DNA of 64,000 nucleotides, from assembly GCF_003248455.1 (NCBI RefSeq), contig NZ_QFNM01000012.1:5978-69977 (forward strand). Reading direction: 5' to 3'. The DNA comes from Brevundimonas sp. (GTDB lineage: Bacteria > Pseudomonadota > Alphaproteobacteria > Caulobacterales > Caulobacteraceae). The notes beneath the pieces were generated by a model. The model was not told where the DNA came from. It made no database searches and was given only the letters and a program-made list of their open reading frames with translations. Positions within the stretch are counted from its first letter, which is position 1; every line of letters starts with the position of its first letter. A program made the translations under genes and the position numbers. This document shows positions 43,630 through 52,073 of this stretch, piece after piece.

Positions 43630-44907
43630 ATGACTCGTTTCGCCATCCTCAATGCCAGGCTGCTCGACCCCGCGAGCGACTATGATGGTCCTGGCGGCGT
43701 GCTCGTTCATGACGGAAAAATTGTCGAAGTCATCAGAGGCTCAACAGCGGACTTCCTAGCCGACATAGAGACCGTCGACGCCGACGGCCTGTGCCTCGCG
43801 CCCGGCCTGATCGACATCCGGGTCAAGACCGGCGAACCGGGCGCCGAGCCCAAGGAGACGCTGAAGTCCGCCAGCCTGGCCGCCGCGGCCGGGGGCGTGA
43901 CCACCATCGTCGTCCAGCCCGACACCGACCCCGCCGTCGACGACCCGGCGATGATCGACTTCATCCAACGTCGCGGCGCGGCCCTGAACCTGGTCAATGT
44001 CCGCGCGGCCGGCGCCGCGACCAAGACCCTGGGCGGCGAACGCATGGCCGAGATCGGCCTGATGGACGAAGCCGGCGCGCTATACTTCACCGACGGCGAC
44101 AAGGTCATCGTCAACAGCCGCACCCTGCAACGGGTGATGAGCTACGCCGCCGCCTTCAACGCCCTGATCGCCTGCCGCCCGTCCGATCCCTGGTTGACGG
44201 AAGGGTCGGTCGCCGCCTCCGGCGAACTGGCCACGCGCCTGGGCCTGTCGGGCAGTCCCGCCATCGCCGAACGGATCGGTCTGGAGCGCGATCTGGCCCT
44301 GGTCGAACAGACCGGCGCCCGTTTCCTGGTCGACCAGATCTCGACCGAGGGCGCGCTGGAGACCCTGGCCCGCGCTCGCGCCAGGGGGCTGGAGGTCGCC
44401 GTCAGCGTCTCGATCAACCACCTGTGCTTCAACGAGGTGGACATCGGCGACTACCGCACCTTCTACCGGCTGGACCCGCCCCTGCGCTCCCAGGCGGATC
44501 GCCAGGCGTTGATCGAGGCCGTGCGCGACGGCCTGATCGACGTGATCACCTCCGCCCACGCCCCCGCCCCGGCCGAAGACAAGCGCCGCCCGTTCAGCGA
44601 AGCCGCCCCTGGCGCCGTCGGCCTGGAGACCCTGCTGCCCGCCGCCCTGACGCTGCACCACGAGGACGGCCTGGACCTGCTGGACGTCCTGCGCCCCCTA
44701 ACCCACGGCCCCGCCGCCCTGCTGGGCCTCGACGCCGGCGTCCTGGCCGAGGGCGCGCCCGCCGATCTGATCCTGTTCGACCCCGGCGCCCCGATCGTCG
44801 TGGACGCCGACGCCCTGCATTCCAAATCCAAGAACTCGCCCTTCGACGGCCGCCGGCTTCAGGGCAAGGCGGTCGCAACCTGGGTGGGCGGACGGAAGGT
44901 TCACTGA
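43630..44907 (+). CDS. pyrC': Non-catalytic dihydroorotase homologue (PyrC'-type subunit)
   Basis: 425 residues, amidohydrolase fold of the type I dihydroorotase family. The catalytic residues are gone. The metal motif DxHxHLREPG reads DIRVKTGEPG (~61-70), the third-strand His is replaced in VDQISTEGAL, and the catalytic Asp in SDHAP is Ala (ITSAHAPAP). Family features that remain are KETLKSASLAAAAGGVTT, VQPDTDP and PGAVGLETLLPAAL. In Pseudomonas such PyrC' proteins lack activity but are needed for the PyrB holoenzyme, and the same role is likely here. An active pyrC should exist elsewhere in the genome. Confidence 0.85.
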   Translation: MTRFAILNARLLDPASDYDGPGGVLVHDGKIVEVIRGSTADFLADIETVDADGLCLAPGLIDIRVKTGEPGAEPKETLKSASLAAAAGGVTTIVVQPDTDPAVDDPAMIDFIQRRGAALNLVNVRAAGAATKTLGGERMAEIGLMDEAGALYFTDGDKVIVNSRTLQRVMSYAAAFNALIACRPSDPWLTEGSVAASGELATRLGLSGSPAIAERIGLERDLALVEQTGARFLVDQISTEGALETLARARARGLEVAVSVSINHLCFNEVDIGDYRTFYRLDPPLRSQADRQALIEAVRDGLIDVITSAHAPAPAEDKRRPFSEAAPGAVGLETLLPAALTLHHEDGLDLLDVLRPLTHGPAALLGLDAGVLAEGAPADLILFDPGAPIVVDADALHSKSKNSPFDGRRLQGKAVATWVGGRKVH

Positions 44908-44917
44908 GAACGGCGGC

Positions 44918-46099
44918 CTATGCCGTCAGCATCCGTTTCACCGCCGCCTTGAACGGCGCCGTCGCCTGCCCGGCCCTGAGCGCCATGCCGCGCGCCAGCC
45001 GAGCGGGCGGCGTCTCTTCGGTGAACAGACGCACCAGGGCGTTGGTCCCCTGATACAGGGGCCAGCTGGCCAGCCGGTGTTCGTGCTGATAGCGGGCCAG
45101 AAGCCGCTCCGCGCCGACGTCGCCGCCGCGCGCCGACCGCACGACCTTGGCCAGGGTCTCCTGCCCCCGCAGACCCAGGTTGAAGCCGTGGGCCGTCACG
45201 GGGTGCATTCCCACCGCCGCGTCGCCGATCAGGGCGAACCCCTGGCCCGCGAACCGATGGCTCCAGGTCGTGGCCAGCGGGTAGGCGTGACGCGTCCCGA
45301 CCAGTTCCAGCCCGCTCAGCCGCCCCTTCAGCCGCCGTTCCATCGCGACCGCGAAGGCCTCGGGCCTCAGGGCCGTCAGGTCGTCTATGGCCGGCGTCGC
45401 CAGGGTCAGGACCACCGACGACAGCCTTTGATCCGGGTCAGCGACCGGCAGCAGGGCGACGGTCTGACCGTGGTCGAACCATTCGGTCGCCACATGGCCG
45501 TGCGCCTGGTCGTGTCGCATCCGGCACACCATCATCGACCGGCCCAGCCGGTTGATCTCGGCCCCCACGCCCAACTGGTCGCGCATGAAGGAAAAGCGCG
45601 AATCCGCCGCGACCACCAGGCTGGCGCGGATGGTCGTCCCGTCGTCCAGCGTCAACCGCCCGCGTGGAGCGGCGGTCTGGATGCGGCAGGCCGCCACCCG
45701 CCGACCCGCCATCAGAGTCACGCCCGCTTGGCTCTCGACGATTTCGAACAGGGCGCGCCGGATCAGGTGGTTGGGGATCAGCACGCCCAGTCGGTCCGCG
45801 TCCGCCGCGCCGAATGTCAGGGCGAAGGGCGAGCCGCCGTCTAGCACCCGCGCCTGGCGAAGGTCGGAGATGTCGTCCGCCGGGATCCGGTCCCAAACGC
45901 CCATCGTCTTCAACAGACGCATCGAATGATGGGTCAGGGCGATCTCCCGCCCGTCGAAGGCCGGCGCGCGCAGCGCCGCCTCGTCCTGTCCCTCGATCAC
46001 GGCGACCGACAATCCCGCGCCCGCCAGCGACCGGACGAAGGCCAGGCCCGCCGGCCCGGCGCCGACTACGGCGATATCGAAGTCCGAATTCTGGCTCAT
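44918..46099 (-). CDS. ubiM: FAD-dependent ubiquinone hydroxylase, UbiM type
   Basis: A UbiH/F-family flavoprotein monooxygenase of ubiquinone synthesis. 393 residues from ATG 46099. The FAD dinucleotide motif is DIAVVGAGPAGLAFVRSLAG (~8-27), the second FAD motif is FALIGDAAVGMHPVTAHGFN (~285), and the family DG motif is VVAADSRFSFMRDQLG. PAFDGREIALTHHSMRLL and PNHLIRRALFEIVE match what I know of UbiM rather than UbiH/UbiF/UbiL, so hydroxylation of up to three ring positions is possible. It ends 10 bp from convergent pyrC'. Confidence 0.82.
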   Translation of the reverse strand: MSQNSDFDIAVVGAGPAGLAFVRSLAGAGLSVAVIEGQDEAALRAPAFDGREIALTHHSMRLLKTMGVWDRIPADDISDLRQARVLDGGSPFALTFGAADADRLGVLIPNHLIRRALFEIVESQAGVTLMAGRRVAACRIQTAAPRGRLTLDDGTTIRASLVVAADSRFSFMRDQLGVGAEINRLGRSMMVCRMRHDQAHGHVATEWFDHGQTVALLPVADPDQRLSSVVLTLATPAIDDLTALRPEAFAVAMERRLKGRLSGLELVGTRHAYPLATTWSHRFAGQGFALIGDAAVGMHPVTAHGFNLGLRGQETLAKVVRSARGGDVGAERLLARYQHEHRLASWPLYQGTNALVRLFTEETPPARLARGMALRAGQATAPFKAAVKRMLTA

Positions 46100-46160
46100 G
46101 GCCGGTTTCTGCCCCAGTCGAGCGCCGCCGCCCTTGATCGAGCGCAAATCGGCGGGGCGA

Positions 46161-47093
46161 TCAACGCGGGCGAGGACAGGCCGCCGCCTTGGCCACCTCG
46201 GCGCCCAGCACCGACTTGACGGCCAGCGGCGTATCGGTGGCGATCACCGTCACCCCCTGGCGGACCAGGTCGCGGTATTCCGACACGTCCCCGTCGGCCG
46301 CGTAGCGGTCGTCACGGCGCACCCCTTGCGCGCCCAGCGTGCCGAATTGCACCTCCACCCCCGCCTGGCGCAGCGCCCGCCACAGCGCCGGTCGCTCCTC
46401 GCGCGTTCCGGTCCAGGCCAGGATTTGCGGCGCGTTCAGTCCCCGCAGATCGTCCGTGCCGCCCAATCCGGCCGAAATCATCATCTCGGGCGCCATCGCC
46501 GCCACCGCCCGCGCATCGGCGTCGTCATAGGTGATCAGGATCACCCGGTCGCCGGCGCCAGCCCGTCGCACCTGATCGATCACCGCTCGCGCCAGGTCGA
46601 CGGTCGTCTCTCCCTCGGCGGGCTTCAGGTCGATGCTGGCGATGGCCCCCACCCGCCCGGCGGCGTCCAGGGCCTCGCCCAGGGTCGGCGGCGCCGCGCG
46701 CGTCAGGCCGCCGTTCGACGCCTTCAGCCGCGCCCGCTTCACCTGGGCCAGGGTCAGGTCCGCGACCCGCCCACGGCCCGTCGTGGTTCGGTCCATCGTC
46801 TCGTCATGCATCAGCACCAGATGGCCGTCGCGGGTCAGCGCCGCATCCAGCTCCACGATGGCGTCGGGGATGGCCCGACCCGTCGCCTCGATGGCGGCGA
46901 TGGAGTTTTCCGGCTGGTCCGGCGCCGACACCGCCCGGTGCGCCGAAACGGCCACGCCGCCGTCGCGCACGCAGTCGAAATAGGCGGCCATCGCCGGTCC
47001 GCCGGCGGGCGGCGCGGCGGGCGCCGGCGCGCCCACGCAGGCGGCCGTGGACAACATCAGGGCGATGGCGGCGACAGTAGGACTTGGGCTCAT
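46161..47093 (-). CDS. Glycerophosphodiester phosphodiesterase-family lipoprotein
   Basis: A second GDPD protein in the window, 310 residues. The N-terminus (SPTVAAIALMLSTAACVG) has a lipobox with Cys ~19, so it is probably membrane-anchored. Catalytic region: VSAHRAVSAPDQPENSIAAI (~49-68), AIVELDAALTRDGHLVLMHD (~90) and ETMDRTTTGRG; the first motif has AHRAV instead of AHRG. Substrate probably glycerophosphodiesters. It ends 61 bp before ubiM on the same strand and is divergent from plsY. Confidence 0.87.
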   Translation of the reverse strand: MSPSPTVAAIALMLSTAACVGAPAPAAPPAGGPAMAAYFDCVRDGGVAVSAHRAVSAPDQPENSIAAIEATGRAIPDAIVELDAALTRDGHLVLMHDETMDRTTTGRGRVADLTLAQVKRARLKASNGGLTRAAPPTLGEALDAAGRVGAIASIDLKPAEGETTVDLARAVIDQVRRAGAGDRVILITYDDADARAVAAMAPEMMISAGLGGTDDLRGLNAPQILAWTGTREERPALWRALRQAGVEVQFGTLGAQGVRRDDRYAADGDVSEYRDLVRQGVTVIATDTPLAVKSVLGAEVAKAAACPRPR

Positions 47094-47219
47094 CGTTCTC
47101 TCCGGCAGGCGGCCGGACCAGACGCCGCGCGGATCGCTGGGTCAAGAGGTCGGATCGCCCTTGCTCCCGGTCCTCCGCCGACGCATTTTGCCGCAACGAC
47201 ACGCGGGGAGCGAATCAAG

Positions 47220-47858
47220 GTGCAGGATCTGACAGGCCCCGCGATCGGGACCTTGGCGCTGGTCGCGCTCGGCGGCTATCTGCTCGGTTCGATTCCGTTC
47301 GGCGTGGTCATCACCCGCGCGGCGGGCGCCGGCGACGTGCGCAACATCGGTTCGGGCAATATCGGCGCGACCAATGTGCTGCGCACCGGACGCAAGGACT
47401 TGGCACTGGCCACCCTGTTGCTGGACGCGGGCAAGGGCGCGGCCGCCCTGTTGATCGCGCGCCATCTGTTCGGCGGCGAGACCGCCGGCGCCATCGCCGG
47501 CGGCGCGGCCTTCCTGGGCCATCTGTTCCCCGTCTGGCTGGGCTTCAAGGGCGGCAAGGGGGTGGCCACCTTCTACGGCCTGCTCCTCGCGGCCGCCTGG
47601 CCGCTGGGCCTGATGGCGGCGGGCGTCTGGCTGCTGTCAGCCTTCCTGTTCCGCTATTCGTCGCTGGCGGCCCTGATCTCGTCGGCGACGGCGCCGCTCC
47701 TGGCGCTGGCGCCCCTGGCGGCCTTGGGCCTGCCGGTCGGCGCGCCGATCCTGATCCTGACCGTCTTCGCCGCCGTGCTGATCTGGGTGCGCCACCATCA
47801 GAACATCGCCCGCCTGCTCAAGGGCGAGGAGCCGCGTATCGGGGCCAAGAAGGCGTGA
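47220..47858 (+). CDS. plsY: Glycerol-3-phosphate acyltransferase PlsY
   Basis: Transfers acyl groups from acyl phosphate to glycerol-3-phosphate, the first acylation of phospholipid synthesis. 212 residues from GTG 47220 with GGGGAG upstream. A polytopic membrane protein with the three conserved motifs GYLLGSIPFGVVITR (~16-30), NIGSGNIGATNVLRTGRKD (~41-59) and HLFPVWLGFKGGKGVATFYG (~100-119). Its stop overlaps the dprA GTG start (GTGA). Confidence 0.95.
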   Translation: MQDLTGPAIGTLALVALGGYLLGSIPFGVVITRAAGAGDVRNIGSGNIGATNVLRTGRKDLALATLLLDAGKGAAALLIARHLFGGETAGAIAGGAAFLGHLFPVWLGFKGGKGVATFYGLLLAAAWPLGLMAAGVWLLSAFLFRYSSLAALISSATAPLLALAPLAALGLPVGAPILILTVFAAVLIWVRHHQNIARLLKGEEPRIGAKKA

Positions 47859-48925
47859 GCCTGGCCCCGGCCGAACGGTTCGCCCGGCTGCGGCTGGCCC
47901 GCATCGACCGCATCGGCCCCGTGGCCTTCGCCCAGCTTGTGACCCGCTACGGCTCGGCCGTCGCCGCTCTGGAGGCCCTGCACGGCCTGGTCCGCAAGTC
48001 CGCCGCCGCCCCGCCCCCGTCCGTCGAAGCAGTCGAGCGCGAACAGGCCGCCGGCGACGCTTTCGGCGCGCGCCTCTTGGTGCTGGGCGATCCCGACTAT
48101 CCGCAAATGCTGGCCGCGCTGGATCCCCCGCCGCCGATCCTGTGGGCGCGCGGCGACATCGGCCTGTTGAACCGCCCGTCCGTCGCCATCGTCGGCGCCC
48201 GCATCGCGTCTGCGGGCGGTCAGCGGATCGCGCGTGGCCTAGCCGGACAACTGGGCCAGGCGGGCCATGTCGTCGTCTCCGGCATGGCGCGCGGCATCGA
48301 CGCCGCCGCCCACGAAGGCGCCCTGGAGACCGGAACCGTCGCCGTCCTGGGCGGCGGGGTCGACGACATCTATCCGCCCGAACACGCCGGCCTCTACGCC
48401 CGGCTGGTGGACCAGGGCTGCGTGGTCTCCGAAAGCCCGGTCGGCGCCCGCGCCCAGGCGCGCGACTTTCCCCGCCGCAACCGCATCATCTCGGGGCTGT
48501 CGCGGGGCGTCGTGGTGGTCGAGGCCGAGATTCGCTCCGGCTCTCTGATCACCGCCCGCCTCGCCGCCGAACAGGGCCGCGACGTCTTCGCCGTGCCCGG
48601 CTCGCCGCTGGACCCCCGGGCGCGCGGTCCCAACGAACTGCTGCGCCAGGGCGCCGTCCTGTGCGAGGGAATCGAGGACATCGAACGCGCCTTCGACGGC
48701 CTGCGCACCCTGCGCGAGCCGCCGTCGGCGCCGCTGCGCTTCGACGACGATCTGGACGACGCCTTCCTGGACCGGGTCGCCGCCCTGCTGTCGCCGACGC
48801 CCGCGCCGCGCGACGAGATCGCCCGTGCGCTGAACGTTCCGGTCGCCCAGGTCGCCGCCGCCCTGCTGGAGCTCAGCCTGACCGGCCGCGCCGAACTCCT
48901 ACCCGGCGGACTGGCGTCGCTTTAG
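47855..48925 (+). CDS. dprA: DNA-processing protein DprA
   Basis: Loads RecA onto incoming single-stranded DNA during transformation. 356 residues from GTG 47855. An N-terminal SAM-like/HhH region (LRLARIDRIGPVAFAQLVTR) precedes the Rossmann core with VAIVGARIASAGGQRIARGL (~107), VVSGMARGIDAAAHEGAL (~140), GGGVDDIYPPEHAGLY, FPRRNRIISGLSRGVVVVEA and GSPLDPRARGPNELLRQGAV. A C-terminal winged helix (~300-355) as in many DprA proteins. It overlaps plsY at its start and the small convergent gene by 4 bp at its end. Confidence 0.95.
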   Translation: MSLAPAERFARLRLARIDRIGPVAFAQLVTRYGSAVAALEALHGLVRKSAAAPPPSVEAVEREQAAGDAFGARLLVLGDPDYPQMLAALDPPPPILWARGDIGLLNRPSVAIVGARIASAGGQRIARGLAGQLGQAGHVVVSGMARGIDAAAHEGALETGTVAVLGGGVDDIYPPEHAGLYARLVDQGCVVSESPVGARAQARDFPRRNRIISGLSRGVVVVEAEIRSGSLITARLAAEQGRDVFAVPGSPLDPRARGPNELLRQGAVLCEGIEDIERAFDGLRTLREPPSAPLRFDDDLDDAFLDRVAALLSPTPAPRDEIARALNVPVAQVAAALLELSLTGRAELLPGGLASL

Positions 48926-49119
48926 TCGTCCGGCCGGTCCAGGGCCGCCGCCCTGGCCGCGTCCTCCAGCAGCCCGGCCAACCGGCCATCGCCCCCCTCG
49001 CGCGCCATCCGCGCCATTTCCAGCGCCATCGCACCGATATACTCCCGCGTCGGAAAGTCCTCCGCCTCGATGTCGTCCTGATGGTCCGACGCGGCCGCCG
49101 GTGTCCTTGAGCTGGCCAT
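48922..49119 (-). CDS. Small acidic protein of unknown function (65 aa)
   Basis: ATG 49119 with GGAGAC 4-9 bp upstream. The protein has no signal peptide; a polar N-terminus (MASSRTPAAASDHQDDIEAE) is followed by an amphipathic helix (REYIGAMALEMARMAREGGD) and a second helix rich in Ala/Leu/Asp. It overlaps the end of dprA by 4 bp, convergent, and is divergent from topA. The good ribosome binding site and helical pattern support a real gene, but I do not recognise the family. Confidence 0.65.
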   Translation of the reverse strand: MASSRTPAAASDHQDDIEAEDFPTREYIGAMALEMARMAREGGDGRLAGLLEDAARAAALDRPDD

Positions 49120-49256
49120 GATCGTCTCCGTTGTCGCCGCGCAATCTAGCCGCGTTTCGGTGAAATACAACTACCTATGGCTGTAAGACGACGGGCCCGA
49201 TTGACTCCCGGCTCCGCTCCAACCACGTTCGCGCCCCTTCCCGAGACCGGACCGAT

Positions 49257-51875
49257 ATGAACCTCGTCATCGTCGAGAGCCCCGCAAAGGCCAAGACCAT
49301 CAACAAATATCTCGGCTCGGACTACGAGGTCCTGGCCTCCTACGGCCACGTCCGCGACCTGCCGTCCAAGGACGGCTCGGTCCTGCCCGACGACGACTTC
49401 TCCATGCACTGGGAGGCCGACGCCAAGGGCGCCAAACGCCTGTCGGAAATCGCCGAGGCCGCCAAGCGCGCCGACCGCGTCATCCTGGCCACCGACCCCG
49501 ACCGCGAAGGGGAAGCGATCAGCTGGCACGTGCTGGAAGTGCTGAACAAGAAGAAGGCGCTGAAGGACAAGGATGTCCAGCGCGTCACCTTCAACGCCAT
49601 CACCAGGTCCGCCGTGCTGGAGGCCATGGCCAATCCGCGCCAGCTGGATATGGAGTTGGTCGAGGCCTATCTGGCCCGCCGCGCCCTTGACTATCTGGTC
49701 GGCTTCACCCTGTCCCCGGTCCTGTGGCGCAAGCTGCCGGGCGCGCGTTCGGCCGGGCGCGTCCAGTCGGTCGCCCTGCGCATCGTCGTTGATCGCGAGA
49801 TGGAGATCGAGAAGTTCAGACCCCAGGAGTATTGGTCCATCGAGGCCGACCTGACGGCAGACAGCCCCCCCTTCACCGCCCGCCTGGTCAAGCACGCGGG
49901 CAAGCGGGTCCAGCGCCTGGACATCAAGGACGAGGCCACCGCCTCGGCGGCCCGCGCCGCCATCCAGGCCGGCGACTTCACCATCCGCTCGGTCGAGAAG
50001 AAGCCGGTCCGCCGCAATCCCGCCCCGCCCTTCACCACCTCGACCCTACAGCAGGAGGCGGCGCGCAAACTGGGCTTCACCGCCCAGCGCACGATGCAGG
50101 CGGCGCAGAAACTGTACGAGGGCGTCGACGAGACCGGCGGCCTGATCACCTATATGCGGACCGACGGCGTCTCGGTCAGCCCCGAGGGCCTGGCCCAGGC
50201 CCGCGAGGTCATCGGCAAGGAATACGGCCCGGCCTACGTCCCTTCGGAACCTCGCTTTTACAAGGTGAAGGCCAAGAACGCTCAGGAAGCGCACGAAGCG
50301 ATCCGGCCGACCAACATCGCCCGCCATCCCGACAGCGTGCGCCTGGATAGCGACCTCCAGCGGCTGTACGAACTGATCTGGAAACGGATGGTCGCCTCCC
50401 AGATGGAGGCTGCGCGTCTGGACCGCACCACGGTCGAGATCGAGACGCCCGACGGCCAGACCGGCCTGCGCGCCACCGGCCAGGTCGTCACCTTCGACGG
50501 CTTCCTGGCCGTCTATGAAGAGGGCCGCGACGAAAGGCAGAAGGGCGCCGAAGGCGAAGAGGGCGACGACGATACGAGCCGCCTGCCCGTCCTGAAGGAA
50601 GGCGCCAAGGCCAAGGTCGACGCCGTGCGCGCCGACCAGCATTTCACCGAACCGCCCCCGCGCTATTCGGAAGCCACACTGGTCAAGAAGCTGGAGGAAC
50701 TGGGCATCGGCCGCCCCTCGACCTACGCCTCGACCCTGTCGACCCTGCGCGACCGCGAATATGTCCGCGTCGACAAGAACCGCTTCTACCCCGAGGACAA
50801 GGGGCGGCTGGTCACGGCTTTCCTGGAGCAGTTCTTCAGGAAGTGGGTCGAATACGACTTCACCGCCGCCCTGGAGACCCAGCTGGACGAGGTTTCGGCC
50901 GGCCAGTTGGACTGGAAGGTGCTGCTGCGCCAGTTCTGGCAGGACTTCCACGCCGCGACCCAGGCCGCCGGCGAACTGCGCACCACGGCCATCCTGGACG
51001 CCCTGAATGAAAGCCTGGGCGCCCACATCTTCCCGGACAAGGGCGACGGGTCCGATCCGCGTGAATGCCCCCTGTGCCACCAGGGCCAGCTCAGCCTGAA
51101 GACCAGCCGGTTCGGCGCCTTCATCGGCTGTTCGCGCTATCCCGACTGCAAATACACCCGCCCCGTCGCCAGCCCCTCGGCCGAGGACGGGTCGGCCGAG
51201 AGCGGCGACCGCGAACTGGGAATCGATCCGGCCACCGGCCAGCCTGTCCAGTTGAAGATCGGCCGCTTCGGCCCCTATGTCGAGATCGCGCCGCCCGACG
51301 GGGAGAAGCCGAAACGCTCGTCCCTGCCCAAGGGCTGGTCGCCGGCGTCGCTGACGCTGGACCAGGCGCTGCGCCTTTTGGCCCTGCCGCGCGAGGTGGG
51401 GCTCCACCCCGAAGACGGCAAGCCGATCACGGCGGGCCTGGGCCGCTATGGACCCTTCGTCCTTCACGCCGGCACCTATGCGAACGTCTCCGACATCGAC
51501 GAGGTGTTCGAGGTCGGCCTGAACCGCGCCGTGGCCCTGCTGGCCGAGAAGCGCGCCGGTCGTCCCGGTCGCGGCGCCGCGGCCGCCCCGCTGAAGGACC
51601 TGGGCGCCCACCCGGAAACGGGCGAGCCGATCCACGTCATGGCCGGCCGCTTCGGCCCCTACGTCAAGTCCGGCAAGATCAACGCCACCCTGCCGAAAGG
51701 CACGGCGCCCGAAGACCTGACGCTCGAAGACGCCCTACCCCTGCTCGCCGCCAAGGCCGGCGCCGCGCCGAAAAAGAAGGCGCCCGCCGCCAAGAAGGCC
51801 GCTGCTCCCAAAAAGGCCGCCGCCAAGAAACCGGCCGCGAAAAAGGCCCCGGCCAAGAAGAAGACCGCCGAGTAA
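49257..51875 (+). CDS. topA: DNA topoisomerase I
   Basis: Relaxes negative supercoils. 872 residues. The Toprim domain starts MNLVIVESPAKAKTINKYLG with catalytic Glu in VESP and ATDPDREGEAISWHVLE (~80). The active-site Tyr lies in GLITYMRTDGVSVSPEG (~300). One zinc finger (CPLCHQGQLSLKTSRFGAFI with GCSRYPDC, ~603) is followed by three TopA C-terminal repeats (KIGRFGPYVEI, GLGRYGPFVLH, MAGRFGPYVKSG). The last ~35 residues are a Lys/Ala/Pro tail, common in alphaproteobacterial TopA. A long perfect hairpin begins 2 bp after the stop. Confidence 0.97.
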   Translation: MNLVIVESPAKAKTINKYLGSDYEVLASYGHVRDLPSKDGSVLPDDDFSMHWEADAKGAKRLSEIAEAAKRADRVILATDPDREGEAISWHVLEVLNKKKALKDKDVQRVTFNAITRSAVLEAMANPRQLDMELVEAYLARRALDYLVGFTLSPVLWRKLPGARSAGRVQSVALRIVVDREMEIEKFRPQEYWSIEADLTADSPPFTARLVKHAGKRVQRLDIKDEATASAARAAIQAGDFTIRSVEKKPVRRNPAPPFTTSTLQQEAARKLGFTAQRTMQAAQKLYEGVDETGGLITYMRTDGVSVSPEGLAQAREVIGKEYGPAYVPSEPRFYKVKAKNAQEAHEAIRPTNIARHPDSVRLDSDLQRLYELIWKRMVASQMEAARLDRTTVEIETPDGQTGLRATGQVVTFDGFLAVYEEGRDERQKGAEGEEGDDDTSRLPVLKEGAKAKVDAVRADQHFTEPPPRYSEATLVKKLEELGIGRPSTYASTLSTLRDREYVRVDKNRFYPEDKGRLVTAFLEQFFRKWVEYDFTAALETQLDEVSAGQLDWKVLLRQFWQDFHAATQAAGELRTTAILDALNESLGAHIFPDKGDGSDPRECPLCHQGQLSLKTSRFGAFIGCSRYPDCKYTRPVASPSAEDGSAESGDRELGIDPATGQPVQLKIGRFGPYVEIAPPDGEKPKRSSLPKGWSPASLTLDQALRLLALPREVGLHPEDGKPITAGLGRYGPFVLHAGTYANVSDIDEVFEVGLNRAVALLAEKRAGRPGRGAAAAPLKDLGAHPETGEPIHVMAGRFGPYVKSGKINATLPKGTAPEDLTLEDALPLLAAKAGAAPKKKAPAAKKAAAPKKAAAKKPAAKKAPAKKKTAE

Positions 51876-51876
51876 C

Positions 51877-51916
51877 GCCCAGGTCCCCTCCCCACTTGTG
51901 GGGAGGGGACCTGGGC
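51877..51916. repeat. Perfect 18-bp hairpin of a dispersed repeat, just after topA
   Basis: GCCCAGGTCCCCTCCCCA, loop CTTG, TGGGGAGGGGACCTGGGC. The following ~110 bp (to ~52030: GTAGCGGTGGAGGG on one side, CGCTACCTCCCCGCTGCGCA on the other) are related to the repeat between pyrB and pyrC', so this is one copy of the same palindromic family. It may also end topA transcription, although no T-run follows. Confidence 0.75.
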
Positions 51917-52073
51917 GTAGCGGTGGAGGGCTCTCAAAGTCCCGCTGGCGCTTACAGCGTTTCAGAACCCCTCCGTCACGGCGCGAAGACGCGCCGCGCT
52001 ACCTCCCCGCTGCGCAGGGAGGAGACAAAGCCTCATGGCGCGAATCCTCCCCGCGCCCTATCTTCGCCTGCTC

